Origin: Burkholderiaceae bacterium
Lineage (GTDB): Bacteria; Pseudomonadota; Gammaproteobacteria; Burkholderiales; Burkholderiaceae_A
DNA: 64,000 nucleotides
NCBI GenBank assembly: GCA_018402635.1
Contig: JAGYIP010000004.1
Span: 62,001 to 126,000, forward strand
Reading direction: 5' to 3'
Shown here: piece after piece, positions 1 through 8,940 of the stretch
Layout: each line of letters opens with the position of its first letter
Numbering within the stretch: position 1 is the stretch's first letter
Program-made: the position numbers and the translations under genes
The notes under the pieces: generated by a model
What the model was told of the DNA's origin: nothing
Databases searched by the model: none
Seen by the model: only the letters and a program-made list of their open reading frames with translations

Positions 1-593
1 ATGGCTTTGAAACCCTAGAAAAACTTGGCTTTCACGACTGGGGCTTTGACTATGTTCTGCTTGACTTCCTAGGCGATGTGGTCTGCGGTGGCTTTGGGCT
101 GCCCATTGCGCGTGACATGTGTCAGAAGGTCATTGTGGTGGCCAGCAACGACCTGCAATCCCTCTACGTGGCCAACAATGTCTGTTCGGCCGTTGAGTAC
201 TTCCGCAAGCTTGGCGGCAATGTGGGTGTGGCCGGCATGGTCATTAACAAAGACGATGGCACCGGTGAGGCCGCAGCCTTTGCCGAGCGCGCAGGCATAC
301 CTGTGCTGTCGGCCATTCCAGCCAACGAAGACATTCGTCGCAAGAGTGCGGCCTACGAAATTATTGGCAAGCCCGATGGTCAGTGGGCCCCTATGTTTGA
401 AACCCTGGCAATGAATGTTGCGCAGGCCCCACCGGTACGGCCCAAGCCTTTGTCGCAGGACGATCTGCTTGGTCTTTTCTCGGGAGATGTTGTGGGCCGC
501 AACGTGGTGCTTGAGCCTGCCACCGTGGTGGACATGGTGGGCCGCGAGACCGTGGTGAAACCTTCTTTGGAAGTGGTCTACGACCAAGCCTAA
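1..593 (+). CDS. bchX: Chlorophyllide a reductase iron protein BchX (5' end outside window)
   Basis: The reading frame is open from base 3, so the ORF-track start at 78 is internal. BchX is the nitrogenase-Fe-protein-like ATPase that feeds electrons to BchY/BchZ, which reduce the C7-C8 bond of ring B on the way to bacteriochlorophyll a. The visible part contains [17 protein letters not shown], which carries one of the two cysteines that hold the bridging [4Fe-4S] cluster. The P-loop and the other cysteine lie upstream of the window. BchL at 33251 has the same DVVCGGF motif but is the ring D paralogue; the neighbouring bchY and bchZ identify this copy as bchX. The stop lies 4 bases before bchY. 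Confidence 0.96.
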   Translation, partial: GFETLEKLGFHDWGFDYVLLDFLGDVVCGGFGLPIARDMCQKVIVVASNDLQSLYVANNVCSAVEYFRKLGGNVGVAGMVINKDDGTGEAAAFAERAGIPVLSAIPANEDIRRKSAAYEIIGKPDGQWAPMFETLAMNVAQAPPVRPKPLSQDDLLGLFSGDVVGRNVVLEPATVVDMVGRETVVKPSLEVVYDQA

Positions 594-597
594 GGCC

Positions 598-2352
598 ATG
601 AACGCCCGCCCACCTATCCCCATCATTCCCGTTGAGTCGCTCGACTCGCGCGGTGCGCGGCTTTCCGCCAAGCCCTCGGACGTCACGGACTCGCACGGCG
701 AGCGCGTGATTCCTTCGCGCGAGCGGGCGAGTTCGTTGGCCGAGGGCGCTTTGGGCGAAGCGAAAGCAGGGGGCGGTTTGGGCGAAGCGAAAGCAGAGGG
801 CGCTTCAGCCGAAGCAGGCGCCGTGGGCGCTTCAGGCGAAGCGCGGGCCGAAGGCGCTTCAAGGGAAGCGCGGGCCGAAGGCGTTTCCTGCAACAACAAG
901 CAAGAGCTTCACGCCGCCGCGAAAGCCGCTGGCAAGGCCGACACCCTTAACCAGTACGCCAAAGATTATCCCAAGGGCCCCCACGACCAGCCCCAAAGCA
1001 TGTGCCCGGCCTTTGGCTCTCTGCGTGTCGGTCTGCGCATGCGCCGCACGGCCACCATCTTGTCGGGCAGTGCCTGCTGCGTCTATGGCCTTACCTTCAC
1101 ATCGCATTTCTATGGCGCTCGACGAACCGTGGGTTATGTGCCCTTTAATTCCGAGTCGCTTGTCACGGGCAAACTCTTTGAGGATATTCGCGAGGCGGTC
1201 TACGCCCAGGCCGATCCCGAGCATCTTGATGCGCTCATTATTATTAATCTGTGTGTGCCCACCGCAAGCGGTGTGCCGCTGCAGCTCTTGCCCAAAGAAA
1301 TCAACGGCGTTCGCATTATTGGCATTGACGTGCCCGGCTTTGGTGTGCCCACCCATGCCGAGGCAAAAGATGTCTTAGCAGGCGCCATGCTTCAGTACGC
1401 CATGGGCGAGGCCCAGGCAGGGCCGGTTGCCGCGCCCGCCACTGGGAAAAGCGCACTGCCCACCATTACCTTGTTGGGCGAAATGTTTCCCGCCGACCCC
1501 ATGCTAATTGGTCAGATGCTTGCCCCCATGCAACTGGCTGTGGGGCCGGTGGTTCCTACCCGCGACTGGCGCGAACTTTATGCAGCCCTTGACTGCGCTG
1601 CCGTTGCTGCCATTCATCCTTTTTATGCCGCAAGCATGCGCGTCTTCGAAAGCGCAGGCCGCCCCATTTTAGGTTCGGCACCTGTGGGCGTTGAAGGCAC
1701 TGCCAGCTGGCTTGAGGCCATTGGTGCAGCAACCAATACCTCGGCTGAGAAAATTGCCGCGGCAAAGCAGGCCGTGCTGCCCATGATTCAGCAGACCTTG
1801 GCCAAGAGCCCCATTAAGGGACGCATTACCGTAAGCGGCTACGAGGGCTCTGAGCTTTTGGTTGCACGCATGCTTATTGAAAGCGGTGCCGATGTTCGTT
1901 ACGTGGGCACAGCCTGCCCACGCACGGCCATGAGTGCTGCCGACCGTGACTGGCTTGAGGCCAAGGGCGTGCACGTGCAGTACCGTGCATCGCTTGAGCA
2001 AGACCTTGCCGCAGTCGACGAGTTCAAACCCAATCTTGCCATCGGCACCACACCCGTGGTTCAGAAAGCAAAAGAGCAAAGCATTCCCTCGCTTTACTTC
2101 ACCAACCTTATTTCAGCCCGGCCCCTTATGGGCGCCGCAGGGGCAGGCTCGCTTGCCCAGGTGGTGAATGCGGCGCTTGCCAATCAAGAGCGCTTTAACG
2201 TCATGAAAGACTTCTTTGGTGATGTGGGCATGAAAGACAATGCGGGCATCTGGCGCGACACACCACAGGCTCGGCCTGAGTTCAAGGCCATCGTGCGTCG
2301 CCAGCAAGAAAAAAGGGCGGCCCGCCGCGAGAAGGAGGCCATAGGAACATGA
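598..2352 (+). CDS. bchY: Chlorophyllide a reductase subunit BchY with repeat-bearing N-terminal extension
   Basis: NifD-like subunit of chlorophyllide a oxidoreductase, partner of BchZ and reduced by BchX. The conserved body begins near residue 130 ([20 protein letters not shown]) and runs to the C-terminus. At 584 aa the protein is clearly longer than the roughly 500 aa usual for the family. The excess is in the first ~110 residues, which hold an Arg/Ser-rich stretch followed by five 9-residue repeats of the type EGASGEARA. The start at 598 is 4 bases after bchX, and the stop overlaps the bchZ ATG, so translation is probably coupled. The extension stays in frame and the catalytic part looks intact, so I infer a functional enzyme with a tolerated insertion. 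Confidence 0.95.
   Translation: MNARPPIPIIPVESLDSRGARLSAKPSDVTDSHGERVIPSRERASSLAEGALGEAKAGGGLGEAKAEGASAEAGAVGASGEARAEGASREARAEGVSCNNKQELHAAAKAAGKADTLNQYAKDYPKGPHDQPQSMCPAFGSLRVGLRMRRTATILSGSACCVYGLTFTSHFYGARRTVGYVPFNSESLVTGKLFEDIREAVYAQADPEHLDALIIINLCVPTASGVPLQLLPKEINGVRIIGIDVPGFGVPTHAEAKDVLAGAMLQYAMGEAQAGPVAAPATGKSALPTITLLGEMFPADPMLIGQMLAPMQLAVGPVVPTRDWRELYAALDCAAVAAIHPFYAASMRVFESAGRPILGSAPVGVEGTASWLEAIGAATNTSAEKIAAAKQAVLPMIQQTLAKSPIKGRITVSGYEGSELLVARMLIESGADVRYVGTACPRTAMSAADRDWLEAKGVHVQYRASLEQDLAAVDEFKPNLAIGTTPVVQKAKEQSIPSLYFTNLISARPLMGAAGAGSLAQVVNAALANQERFNVMKDFFGDVGMKDNAGIWRDTPQARPEFKAIVRRQQEKRAARREKEAIGT
700..723. repeat. 24-bp palindromic-family arm inside bchY
   Basis: This 24-base stretch matches each arm of the inverted repeat in bchB (28891-28914 and 29003-29026) at 20 of 24 positions, in the orientation of the second bchB arm. 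The shared core reads GCGTGAttC..CGCGCGAG. It sits in the N-terminal extension of BchY just before the 9-residue repeats. No other copy was seen in the window by eye. Confidence 0.55.
742..876 (+). repeat. Five tandem 27-bp repeats (9 aa) in bchY
   Basis: Five consecutive 27-base units encode [36 protein letters not shown] and EGASREARA. The units have diverged slightly at DNA level but keep period and frame. The composition (Ala, Glu, Gly, Lys/Arg) predicts a polar, flexible or helical segment outside the catalytic fold. Confidence 0.85.
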
Positions 2353-3824
2353 TGGTTCTCGATCACGATCGCGCAGGCGGCTATTGGGGTGCCGTTTATG
2401 TGTTTACAGCCATCAAAGGCCTTCAGGTGGTTATTGATGGCCCGGTAGGCTGCGAAAACCTGCCCGTGACATCGGTTCTGCATTACACCGATGCACTGCC
2501 TCCGCATGAACTGCCCATTGTGGTCACAGGCCTTGCCGAAGAGCAGCTTGGTCGTGAAGGAACCGAAGGCGCAATGAAGCGGGCACATGCCGTGCTCGAC
2601 CCCGACCTTCCAGCGGTGGTGGTAACCGGATCGATCGCCGAAATGATTGGTGGCGGTGTGACGCCTGAGGGCATGAACATTGCCCGGTTTCTGCCACGCA
2701 CCATCGATGAAGACCAATGGCAGGCGGCCAACCGCGCGCTCATGTGGCTCTGGACCGAGTACGGCATGAAGAAGGTTCCTGCCGTAAAGGCGCGAGCCGA
2801 GGGCGTAAAGCCCAAGGTGAATATTATTGGACCGGCCTACGGCATGTTTAACCTGCCAAGCGATCTGGCCGAAATGATTCGTCTTATTGAAGGCATCGGG
2901 GCCGAGGTGGGGATGGTCTTTCCCTTGGGAAGCCATTTAATGGATGTGCCTCGACTTGCTGAAGCTGAGGCCAATATCTGCATGTACCGCGAGTATGGCC
3001 GCATGCTCTGCGAAGCCCTTGAGCGGCCGTACCTGCAGGCCCCCATTGGGCTGCACAGCACCACAGCCTTTCTGCGGCAGCTTGGTGAACTGCTTGGTCT
3101 TGACCCCGAGCCCTTCATTGAAAAAGAAAAGCATTCCACCATTAAGCCCATCTGGGACCTCTGGCGTTCGGTCACGCAAGACTTCTTTGGCACGGCAAGC
3201 TTTGCCGTGGTGGCCAACGAAACCTACACCCGTGGCATTCGCCATTACCTGCAAGATGAGCTTGGCCTGCCCTGCCAGTTTGCGGTGGCCCGTCGCGCAG
3301 GTGAAAAAACAGCAAACGATCAGGTGCGCGAGTTCTGTGCCAAGAAGGCGCCTTTAATTATGTTTGGCAGCTACAACGAGCGCATGTACCTTGCCGAACG
3401 GGCAAGCCGTGCAAGCTTCATTCCGGCCTCGTTTCCGGGCGCCATTATTCGCCGCCACACCGGAACGCCCTTCATGGGCTATGCCGGTGCGGTCTATCTT
3501 CTTCAAGAGGTCTGTAACGGCCTTTTTGATGCGCTCTTTCACATTCTGCCTTTGGGCACAGAGATGGATAAGGGCCTTGCAACGCCATTGGGCGCGCGAA
3601 GCATGCCCGAGTCGCAGATGGCCCGCAGCCTTCCATGGACGGCCGATGCCCAGCAACGCCTTGAAGAAAGGGTGGCTGCACATCCGGTGCTTATTCAAAT
3701 TTCAGTGGCCAAGCGGCTGCGGGATCGCGCTGAACGGCAGGCCCGCGAGGCGGGCGACAACCTGGTTACGGTCGAGCAGCTTGAGGCTGCACAAGACTTT
3801 CTGAACACGGGGGTGGTGGCATGA
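2349..3824 (+). CDS. bchZ: Chlorophyllide a reductase subunit BchZ
   Basis: NifK-like subunit that pairs with BchY to form the catalytic tetramer of chlorophyllide a reductase. The N-terminus ([19 protein letters not shown]) and the segment [20 protein letters not shown], with a cluster-ligand cysteine, are typical. The length (491 aa) fits the family. The ATG at 2349 overlaps the bchY stop and is followed at once by a second ATG. A 126-base gap with two hairpins separates it from pufB, so bchXYZ and puf are probably partly cotranscribed, as in other purple bacteria where bch transcripts read into puf (known for Rhodobacter, inferred here). Confidence 0.96.
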   Translation: MMVLDHDRAGGYWGAVYVFTAIKGLQVVIDGPVGCENLPVTSVLHYTDALPPHELPIVVTGLAEEQLGREGTEGAMKRAHAVLDPDLPAVVVTGSIAEMIGGGVTPEGMNIARFLPRTIDEDQWQAANRALMWLWTEYGMKKVPAVKARAEGVKPKVNIIGPAYGMFNLPSDLAEMIRLIEGIGAEVGMVFPLGSHLMDVPRLAEAEANICMYREYGRMLCEALERPYLQAPIGLHSTTAFLRQLGELLGLDPEPFIEKEKHSTIKPIWDLWRSVTQDFFGTASFAVVANETYTRGIRHYLQDELGLPCQFAVARRAGEKTANDQVREFCAKKAPLIMFGSYNERMYLAERASRASFIPASFPGAIIRRHTGTPFMGYAGAVYLLQEVCNGLFDALFHILPLGTEMDKGLATPLGARSMPESQMARSLPWTADAQQRLEERVAAHPVLIQISVAKRLRDRAERQAREAGDNLVTVEQLEAAQDFLNTGVVA

Positions 3825-3866
3825 ACCTATGCAATGCATCGGTCGGTCAACTGCTCCCTCCCGAAT

Positions 3867-3915
3867 GTCGTGGCACGGTGCCGCGACTGCCCCTTCCACG
3901 CGGGCCCGGCGTGGA
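3867..3915 (+). promoter_or_regulatory. Two hairpins between bchZ and pufB
   Basis: An 8-bp stem with one G-U pair (GTCGTGGC/GCCGCGAC, loop of 5) lies at 3867-3887. A second stem of 7 bp (TCCACGC/GCGTGGA, loop of 7) lies at 3895-3915, about 35 bases before the pufB start. Neither is followed by a T-run, so they look like mRNA-stabilising or processing structures rather than terminators. No pufQ-like reading frame is present in this gap. Confidence 0.45.
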
Positions 3916-3950
3916 TTTGGCCGAAAGGTCAACTCTAAGGAGAACCTCCC

Positions 3951-4097
3951 ATGAGCAATAACTCAAGTATCTCCGGTCTCACCGACGAAGAAGCCCAAGA
4001 GTTTCACACGTATTACATGCAGGGCTTAGTGGGTTTTGCAGCAATTGCTGTCATTGCCCACATCCTCGTCTGGGCCTGGCGTCCCTGGTTCTACTAA
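3951..4097 (+). CDS. pufB: LH1 antenna beta polypeptide PufB
   Basis: This 48-aa frame is too short for the ORF track. The sequence begins [18 protein letters not shown], has one membrane span ([16 protein letters not shown]) with the bacteriochlorophyll-ligating His, and ends RPWFY. These are standard LH1 beta features. A strong Shine-Dalgarno (AAGGAG) lies just upstream. It opens the puf operon. The usual next gene, pufA, is displaced by an unrelated 75-codon frame. Confidence 0.97.
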   Translation: MSNNSSISGLTDEEAQEFHTYYMQGLVGFAAIAVIAHILVWAWRPWFY

Positions 4098-4126
4098 ATC
4101 TTTGAGTTCCGGAAGGAGGAACCGTT

Positions 4127-4354
4127 ATGGCAGATATGGCTCACTCAACAAGCGTCCGTCAGACGATGCGCAGCGACTCGGTGGCTTTCATTGGCATCTT
4201 TGCTGTTCTCTATGTTGTTTTTCTGGCGGTGGCCCTGGTTGCACAGCTACTCATGCTGCGCTGGCGTTCCTGGCTCCCGGGAGCAGAGCAAGGTAGGACT
4301 TTGTTTGGTGGCGTAAGGGCAGCTGTCTACACCCTGATGTCCCATTTAACTTAA
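4127..4354 (+). CDS. Unrecognised 75-aa single-span membrane protein between pufB and pufA
   Basis: I do not recognise this gene. It has a strong Shine-Dalgarno (GGAAGGAGGA) before the ATG and sits with short gaps (29 and 16 bases) between pufB and pufA, so it should be translated with the antenna genes. The product has a short polar N-terminus (MADMAHSTSVRQTMRSDS), one span (VAFIGIFAVLYVVFLAVALV, residues ~19-42) and a C-terminal tail containing RWRSWLPG and ending in a hydrophobic stretch. No His lies in the span, so it is unlikely to bind bacteriochlorophyll as an antenna. Size and topology recall the non-pigment core proteins PufX, protein W or the LH1 gamma chain; a ..LP.. turn after the span is also seen in PufX. 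This is inference without alignment. It could instead be an assembly factor. Confidence 0.85.
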   Translation: MADMAHSTSVRQTMRSDSVAFIGIFAVLYVVFLAVALVAQLLMLRWRSWLPGAEQGRTLFGGVRAAVYTLMSHLT

Positions 4355-4370
4355 TCGAGGAGGTCACGAT

Positions 4371-4553
4371 ATGTGGCGAGTATGGAAACTCTACGATCCG
4401 CTGCGTGCCATGGTGGTACAAGGCGTTTTTCTGTTCGGACTAGCAGCAATGATTCACCTCATTCTGCTAAGCACTGTTCGGTTCAACTGGATGGACGGTA
4501 TGAGTCAGGTCGAGTACAAGGCTTCGATTCAGAACTCGTCGATGCCGAAGTAG
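4371..4553 (+). CDS. pufA: LH1 antenna alpha polypeptide PufA
   Basis: A 60-aa alpha polypeptide: MWRVWKLYDPLRAMV, then a span with the bacteriochlorophyll-ligating His in AAMIHLILLST, then the RFNW motif typical of 870-nm LH1. A Shine-Dalgarno (GAGGAGG) precedes the ATG. Together with PufB it forms the LH1 ring around the reaction centre in the cytoplasmic membrane. The C-terminal tail after FNWMDG is somewhat long; such tails are trimmed in some species (known for other bacteria, not visible here). Confidence 0.97.
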   Translation: MWRVWKLYDPLRAMVVQGVFLFGLAAMIHLILLSTVRFNWMDGMSQVEYKASIQNSSMPK

Positions 4554-4572
4554 TTGAAGTCGACATGACGAC

Positions 4573-4622
4573 GCAGGCAGTCATCGGACACACGGCCTTA
4601 GGCCTGTCCTTTGGTTGCCTGC
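4573..4622 (+). promoter_or_regulatory. pufA-pufL intercistronic stem-loop
   Basis: Nested complementary segments form one long hairpin: outer stem GCAGGCA/TGCCTGC, middle stem GGACA/TGTCC and inner stem GGCC/GGCC around a TTA loop. A short T-run follows. In Rhodobacter an intercistronic hairpin at this exact place protects the pufBA mRNA segment from 3' decay and sets the antenna-to-reaction-centre ratio. Position and shape argue for the same role here. Confidence 0.7.
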
Positions 4623-4647
4623 CCATTTTTCTTGGAGGGCGCTGAAA

Positions 4648-5472
4648 ATGGCCATGCTGAGTTTTGAACGAAAATACCGGGTTCGCGGTGGAACCCTGCT
4701 CGGGGGCGACTTATTCGATTTCTGGATCGGCCCCTTCTATGTTGGGTTCTTCGGAGTCACAACAATTTTCTTTGCCTTCTTAGGCACGGCCTTAATTCTC
4801 TGGGGCGCCTCGCAGGGGCCAACCTGGAACCTTTGGCAAATTAGTATTGCGCCGCCAGACCTGAAATACGGCCTGGGTCTTGCGCCATTGAGTGAGGGTG
4901 GGCTCTGGCAGGTTATTACGGTGTGTGCCATTGGCGCCTTTGGCTCATGGGCATTGCGTGAGGTTGAAATCTGTCGAAAGCTGGGCATTGGCTATCACGT
5001 GCCCGTGGCCTTTAGCGTTGCCATCTTTGCCTATGTGACCTTGGTGGTCATTCGCCCTCTGTTGCTCGGTGCCTGGGGTCACGGTTTCCCTTATGGCATC
5101 TTGAGCCACCTCGACTGGGTCTCTAACGTGGGCTATCAGTTCCTGCACTTTCATTACAACCCGGCCCACATGATCGCGGTGACCTTGTTCTTCACAACCA
5201 CGCTCGCCTTGGCGCTGCACGGTGCGCTCATTCTGTCTTCTACGAACCCCCCTAAGGGCGAACTGGTGAAGGCACCCGAGCATGAAGACACCTTTTTCCG
5301 CGACTCTATCGGGTACTCCATTGGCACCTTGGGTATTCACCGTCTTGGTCTTTTCTTGGCCCTGGCCGCGGGGTTTTTCAGTGCCGTCTGCATTGTTATT
5401 AGTGGACCCTTCTGGACGCGTGGCTGGCCTGAGTGGTGGGGCTGGTGGTTACGCCTTCCCATTTGGTCCTAA
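4648..5472 (+). CDS. pufL: Photosynthetic reaction centre L subunit PufL
   Basis: L chain of the type II reaction centre; it binds bacteriochlorophylls, bacteriopheophytin, QB and the non-haem iron. [21 protein letters not shown] is the family N-terminus, so the ATG at 4648 (after GGAGGG) is used rather than the track start at 4615. Five spans are visible, with the signature [20 protein letters not shown] carrying the special-pair His and, later, the His of LALHGALIL. The length of 274 aa is normal. It is followed after 38 bases by pufM. Confidence 0.98.
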   Translation: MAMLSFERKYRVRGGTLLGGDLFDFWIGPFYVGFFGVTTIFFAFLGTALILWGASQGPTWNLWQISIAPPDLKYGLGLAPLSEGGLWQVITVCAIGAFGSWALREVEICRKLGIGYHVPVAFSVAIFAYVTLVVIRPLLLGAWGHGFPYGILSHLDWVSNVGYQFLHFHYNPAHMIAVTLFFTTTLALALHGALILSSTNPPKGELVKAPEHEDTFFRDSIGYSIGTLGIHRLGLFLALAAGFFSAVCIVISGPFWTRGWPEWWGWWLRLPIWS

Positions 5473-5510
5473 CGTATAAGCCATACGCATAAAGAATAAG
5501 GAGAACATCG

Positions 5511-6497
5511 ATGGCTGAATATCAAAACCTCTTTACCCAGGTGCAGGTCATTGGTCCGCTTGAGCAGGGCATTCCGCTCGATCGTCCCCGCGACACTGCC
5601 GAGCGGGTGGGCAAGCCCAGTCATTTCCACATCCTTGGCCGTCTCGGTAATGCCCAAATTGGTCCAATCTACCTTGGCTTTTTGGGCATTGCCTCGGCCT
5701 TTGCCTTCCTTGTTGGGTTCACGGCCATTGGCTGGAATTACCTGGTGCAGGTGAACTACAGCCCCATTGAGTTTGTTCGCCAGCTCTTCTGGCTGTCGGT
5801 TGACCCACCACCGCCTGCCTATGGGCTGCGAATACCGCCCTTAAATGAGGGCGGATGGTGGCTGTTCTCGGGCTTCTTTATTACCCTGTCTATTCTGCTT
5901 TGGTGGGTACGTATGTATCGCCGTGCGGTGCAGCTGAAAATGGGCACGCACGTGGCTTTTGCTTTTGCCGCTGCCATCTGGCTTTACCTGGTTCTGGGTT
6001 TCTTCCGCCCTGTGCTTATGGGCAGCTGGGGCGAGGCTGTGCCCTTTGGCATCTTCTCGCACCTTGACTGGACGTCTGCCTTCTCGTTGCGCTATGGCAA
6101 CCTGTTCTACAACCCTTTCCACATGCTCTCTATTGTCTTTCTGTATGGATCGGTCTTGCTTTTTGCCATGCATGGCGCCACTATTCTCGCGGTAAGTCGC
6201 TTTGGTGGTGAACGCGAAATTGAGCAGATTGTCGATCGCGGAACGGCCTCCGAGCGCGCTGCACTTTTCTGGCGCTGGACCATGGGCTTTAACGCCACAA
6301 TGGAGTCCATACACCGTTGGGCCTGGTGGTTTGCCGTACTCACCTGCATAACCGGGGGTATTGGTATTCTGCTGACAGGCACCGTGGTGGACAACTGGTA
6401 CCTGTGGGCGGTAAAGCATGGCGTTGCTCCTGCCTACCCTGCTGTTTGGGGCCCGGTCATTGATCCAGCGTTGGTCGACCCACAGCTAGCGAATTAA
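5511..6497 (+). CDS. pufM: Photosynthetic reaction centre M subunit PufM
   Basis: M chain of the reaction centre, partner of PufL; it binds QA and shares the special pair and non-haem iron. Diagnostic stretches are [20 protein letters not shown] (special-pair His region) and [20 protein letters not shown]. Five membrane spans; 328 aa, normal length. A Shine-Dalgarno (AAGGAG) precedes the ATG. The C-terminus ([17 protein letters not shown]) is of the type found in species that carry a PufC cytochrome, and pufC follows after 19 bases. Confidence 0.98.
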   Translation: MAEYQNLFTQVQVIGPLEQGIPLDRPRDTAERVGKPSHFHILGRLGNAQIGPIYLGFLGIASAFAFLVGFTAIGWNYLVQVNYSPIEFVRQLFWLSVDPPPPAYGLRIPPLNEGGWWLFSGFFITLSILLWWVRMYRRAVQLKMGTHVAFAFAAAIWLYLVLGFFRPVLMGSWGEAVPFGIFSHLDWTSAFSLRYGNLFYNPFHMLSIVFLYGSVLLFAMHGATILAVSRFGGEREIEQIVDRGTASERAALFWRWTMGFNATMESIHRWAWWFAVLTCITGGIGILLTGTVVDNWYLWAVKHGVAPAYPAVWGPVIDPALVDPQLAN

Positions 6498-6516
6498 TTG
6501 ATGATAGGAGCGTTTG

Positions 6517-7767
6517 ATGACTAAATATCCTCGACAGGAGTCTCACGCAGTGCCCATGGAAGAGGGTACGCGGTTGAGGCCAACCCCCGTGGCGAATTCT
6601 AAGAAGCAAGGGGCACTGGGGTGGCGTGGGCTTGTTATCGGCATGGCCATGGGCCTGGGGTTAATGGGGTGTGAGCGCCTACCTGTCGACGTTAATCAGG
6701 GTGGCTACCGCGGCACGGGCATGGAGCAGGTCGTCAACCCACGCATTGAGGCTGTGAAGCTGGCGGCCAATCAGGCCCCCCCCGCGCTTGAGCCGGTAGA
6801 AGAAGGTGGACCCAAGGCAAGTCAGGTTTATCAGAATGTGCAGGTCTTGGGCGATCTCTCGGTGGCGCAGTTCAACCGGCTGATGGTTGCCATGACCGCC
6901 TGGGTTTCTCCGGAACAGGGCTGCGCTTACTGCCATAACGTTCAAAACTTTGCCGATGACGGCCTCTACACCAAATTGGTGGCAAGACGCATGACGCAAA
7001 TGACCCAGACCATCAACGACCGTTGGCAGGCGCACGTGGGCCAGACTGGCGTAACCTGTTTCACCTGTCACCGAGGTCAAAACCTCCCTGAAAAGCGGTG
7101 GTTCACCGAGCCAGAAATGCAGATCGCTGGACGGCTTCTGGGTAACGATTCAGGCCAGAACCGCGCGGGTGTCGAGGCTGTGGCGAATTCCGATTTACCC
7201 TACGACCCGTACACGCCTTTCTTACTAGAGAGCAATCCCATTCGGGTCAATGGCACCACCGCGCTGCCCACTGGGAATCGCATGTCCACCAAGCAGACGG
7301 AATGGACCTACGCGCTCATGATGCACATGAGCGACGGTCTAGGGGTTAACTGCACGTACTGCCACAACACCCGGGCCATTGCCGAGTGGGAGCAAAGCCC
7401 TCCTGCCCGCGTCACCGCCTGGTATGGCATTCGAATGGTGCGTGAAATTAACAATGAGTTCATTACCGGGCTCACTCCTATTCACCCACCGAATCGACTC
7501 GGCGTCATGGGCGATATTGCCAAGGTGAACTGTGCCACCTGTCACCAGGGCGTGAACAAACCGCTTTACGGCGCCCAAATGCTCAAGGCACACCCCGAGC
7601 TCTCGGGCCCCAACGCACTTAAAGACGCTATGGAAATTCGGGGTCCTGGCAAGCCAATAGCTCCTCAGAGTCAAGGCCCTGAACCCACGCCCTCGCCAAC
7701 CTCTTTTCTGAAGGGTTCTGCGAGCACAGGGCAGCTTGAGGGCCATGCTGTTGCCCGAGCGAATTAA
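6517..7767 (+). CDS. pufC: Reaction-centre tetrahaem cytochrome PufC (lipoprotein)
   Basis: Four c-haem motifs are visible (CAYCH, CFTCH, CTYCH, CATCH) in two pairs, the arrangement of the reaction-centre cytochrome subunit that re-reduces the oxidised special pair from the periplasm. A signal segment ending GLMGCERL gives a lipobox, so the mature protein should be lipid-anchored. The track start at 6514 is a TTG; the ATG at 6517 follows GATAGGAG and is preferred. It ends the puf operon, followed by a terminator. A second, TM-anchored paralogue is encoded at 10916-12055. Confidence 0.97.
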   Translation: MTKYPRQESHAVPMEEGTRLRPTPVANSKKQGALGWRGLVIGMAMGLGLMGCERLPVDVNQGGYRGTGMEQVVNPRIEAVKLAANQAPPALEPVEEGGPKASQVYQNVQVLGDLSVAQFNRLMVAMTAWVSPEQGCAYCHNVQNFADDGLYTKLVARRMTQMTQTINDRWQAHVGQTGVTCFTCHRGQNLPEKRWFTEPEMQIAGRLLGNDSGQNRAGVEAVANSDLPYDPYTPFLLESNPIRVNGTTALPTGNRMSTKQTEWTYALMMHMSDGLGVNCTYCHNTRAIAEWEQSPPARVTAWYGIRMVREINNEFITGLTPIHPPNRLGVMGDIAKVNCATCHQGVNKPLYGAQMLKAHPELSGPNALKDAMEIRGPGKPIAPQSQGPEPTPSPTSFLKGSASTGQLEGHAVARAN

Positions 7768-7847
7768 GGCGTTACAGCTTGCTATAGCAATTGGAATTCA
7801 TCTTGCACCGACTGGAAGTGAAGTCCTCCGGTGCTCTTTGCCTCTAG

Positions 7848-7870
7848 GCCCCTCCTAGGGGCATTTTTTT
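7848..7870 (+). terminator. Rho-independent terminator of the puf operon
   Basis: Perfect stem GCCCCT/AGGGGC with a 3-base loop followed by ATTTTTTT, about 80 bases after the pufC stop. Confidence 0.85.
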
Positions 7871-7871
7871 G

Positions 7872-7907
7872 ACAAAAGAAAAGCTCCCTAGGGAGCTTTT
7901 CTTTTGT
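7872..7907. terminator. 36-bp perfect palindrome, bidirectional terminator
   Basis: Two 18-base arms without spacer, centred on CTCCCTAGGGAG and flanked by A-rich then T-rich ends, so both strands read stem plus T-run. It lies between the convergent puf operon (plus) and HiPIP gene (minus; stop at 7929) and should stop transcription from both sides. Confidence 0.8.
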
Positions 7908-7928
7908 AATACCGAATGCAGCTTTAAT

Positions 7929-8255
7929 TTAGCTCTTAACCTGCTTGAAGTTTTTACACCATCCCGCTCTGGGTGTGTGCTGGTCACCAAAGAACGAGCA
8001 TGCTGCGTACGCGTCATTGTCTTTGCCATCCCAAAGCTGACACTTACTGCATTCCTGGCCCGTCTTGAACTTTCTGAAGTTTCGATGCGCCTTAGGGTCA
8101 ATTCCCTTTGCGTCAACAACAAAGCCCATTGATTTGGCGTAGCTGTCGTTGGGGTCAAGGCGGTTGCTCTGGGCCCGCACCCCCTGCAATGATGAAAAGG
8201 CTGCAGCGCCTGCAACAGCTTTAAGTATGAATACACGTCTTGAAACAGTTGTCAT
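7929..8255 (-). CDS. hip: High-potential iron-sulfur protein (HiPIP)
   Basis: Periplasmic [4Fe-4S] electron carrier that donates electrons to the reaction-centre cytochrome in many purple bacteria. The ATG at 8255 follows GGAGAACGATA and opens a Tat signal (SRRVFILKAVAGAAAFSSLQ, cleaved near VRA). Four cysteines of the HiPIP pattern follow: ECSKCQLW, AACSFFG, GWCKNF. The 108-aa precursor is of normal size. The track start at 8348 adds an unlikely extension. It is the last gene of a minus-strand group with a DUF1566 protein, a cytochrome c and a phosphoesterase, next to both pufC genes, which supports a role in light-driven electron transfer. Confidence 0.95.
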   Translation of the reverse strand: MTTVSRRVFILKAVAGAAAFSSLQGVRAQSNRLDPNDSYAKSMGFVVDAKGIDPKAHRNFRKFKTGQECSKCQLWDGKDNDAYAACSFFGDQHTPRAGWCKNFKQVKS

Positions 8256-8319
8256 TATCGTTCTCCGTGTTTGGGTCTTAAAAATTAAAGGTAATGAAAT
8301 GAATGGAGCCTTGAAAAAC

Positions 8320-8790
8320 TCAGTTGCCATACCGCACAAGCCTAACAAAAAGCTTTGAGTCGGAAGGGACTGCCCTTAACCCCTCGTGCCCAAAACTCAT
8401 TGCGTACCAAAGCGGCTCGTAGCCCCCAGAGGCCCTTGCACTGCTTGTCCAAAAGAAACTCGCAGGTGTACCAGGGAAGTTCTCTCGGCTAATTCGAACA
8501 CCCTCTGGGTTGAGACTGCTCGATGCTATGCGCGCAAGTTCTGTAAGGCTGGGAAGACGCCAGTCTTGATGAAAAGGTTCTGTTTGATTGATCTGCTGAA
8601 CAGCCTCGCGCGCCTGATCAAGGCTAAGGGCCAGGGCCCTTCCTTTACAACTCGTCAACGCCTCGTCCCACTGTTGACCAAGCGAACAACGCTTCCAGGT
8701 AATTTGGGCCGCGCGGTCTGTCAGGGTTCCGTCTGCGTTGTCAACAAACCGATTCTCGTTCATCTTGACAGCAATCAAACCGGCTTCCAA
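8320..8790 (-). CDS. DUF1566 (Lcl-like) domain protein, start codon unclear
   Basis: Residues from ~NRFVDNADGTLTDRAAQITW to LFVRLVRYGN match the DUF1566 pattern, including DWRLPSLTELARI and FFWTSS. The function of this domain is not defined; it usually occurs in secreted or cell-surface proteins. The frame is open upstream to the stop of the cytochrome gene at 8941 and reads VEFVVFLACLTLAFRVYGNA, which resembles a signal peptide, yet no ATG, GTG or TTG starts it. The TTG at 8790 and the ATG at 8763 are the only usable starts, and either would give a protein without a signal. The start may have been lost, or a rare start codon is used. It lies 64 bases upstream of the HiPIP gene in the same direction. 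Confidence 0.7.
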   Translation of the reverse strand: MEAGLIAVKMNENRFVDNADGTLTDRAAQITWKRCSLGQQWDEALTSCKGRALALSLDQAREAVQQINQTEPFHQDWRLPSLTELARIASSSLNPEGVRISRENFPGTPASFFWTSSARASGGYEPLWYAMSFGHEGLRAVPSDSKLFVRLVRYGN

Positions 8791-8940
8791 TGGCTTGTGC
8801 TGAGCACCTGCCTGGGCGCCGGCCAGGCTTAAAAAACAGCTAGACCGAGCGCCGCTTGCTTTAATTGCAATGACAGGTGAGGCGTTGCCATAAACCCTGA
8901 AAGCAAGTGTCAGACAGGCTAAAAAAACTACAAATTCAAC

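Noticed and set aside
69-899. 276-aa minus-strand ORF over bchX and bchY
   Set aside because: A shadow of the high-GC coding strand and of the bchY repeats; both plus-strand genes are clearly real.
3825-3950. Possible pufQ before pufB
   Set aside because: No open frame of useful length; only hairpins and the pufB Shine-Dalgarno.
4127-4354. Possible third antenna polypeptide
   Set aside because: No His in the membrane span and no antenna-type motif flanking it.
4373-4645. 90-aa ORF overlapping pufA
   Set aside because: Out of frame with pufA; it has no family resemblance and its end lies over the intercistronic hairpin.
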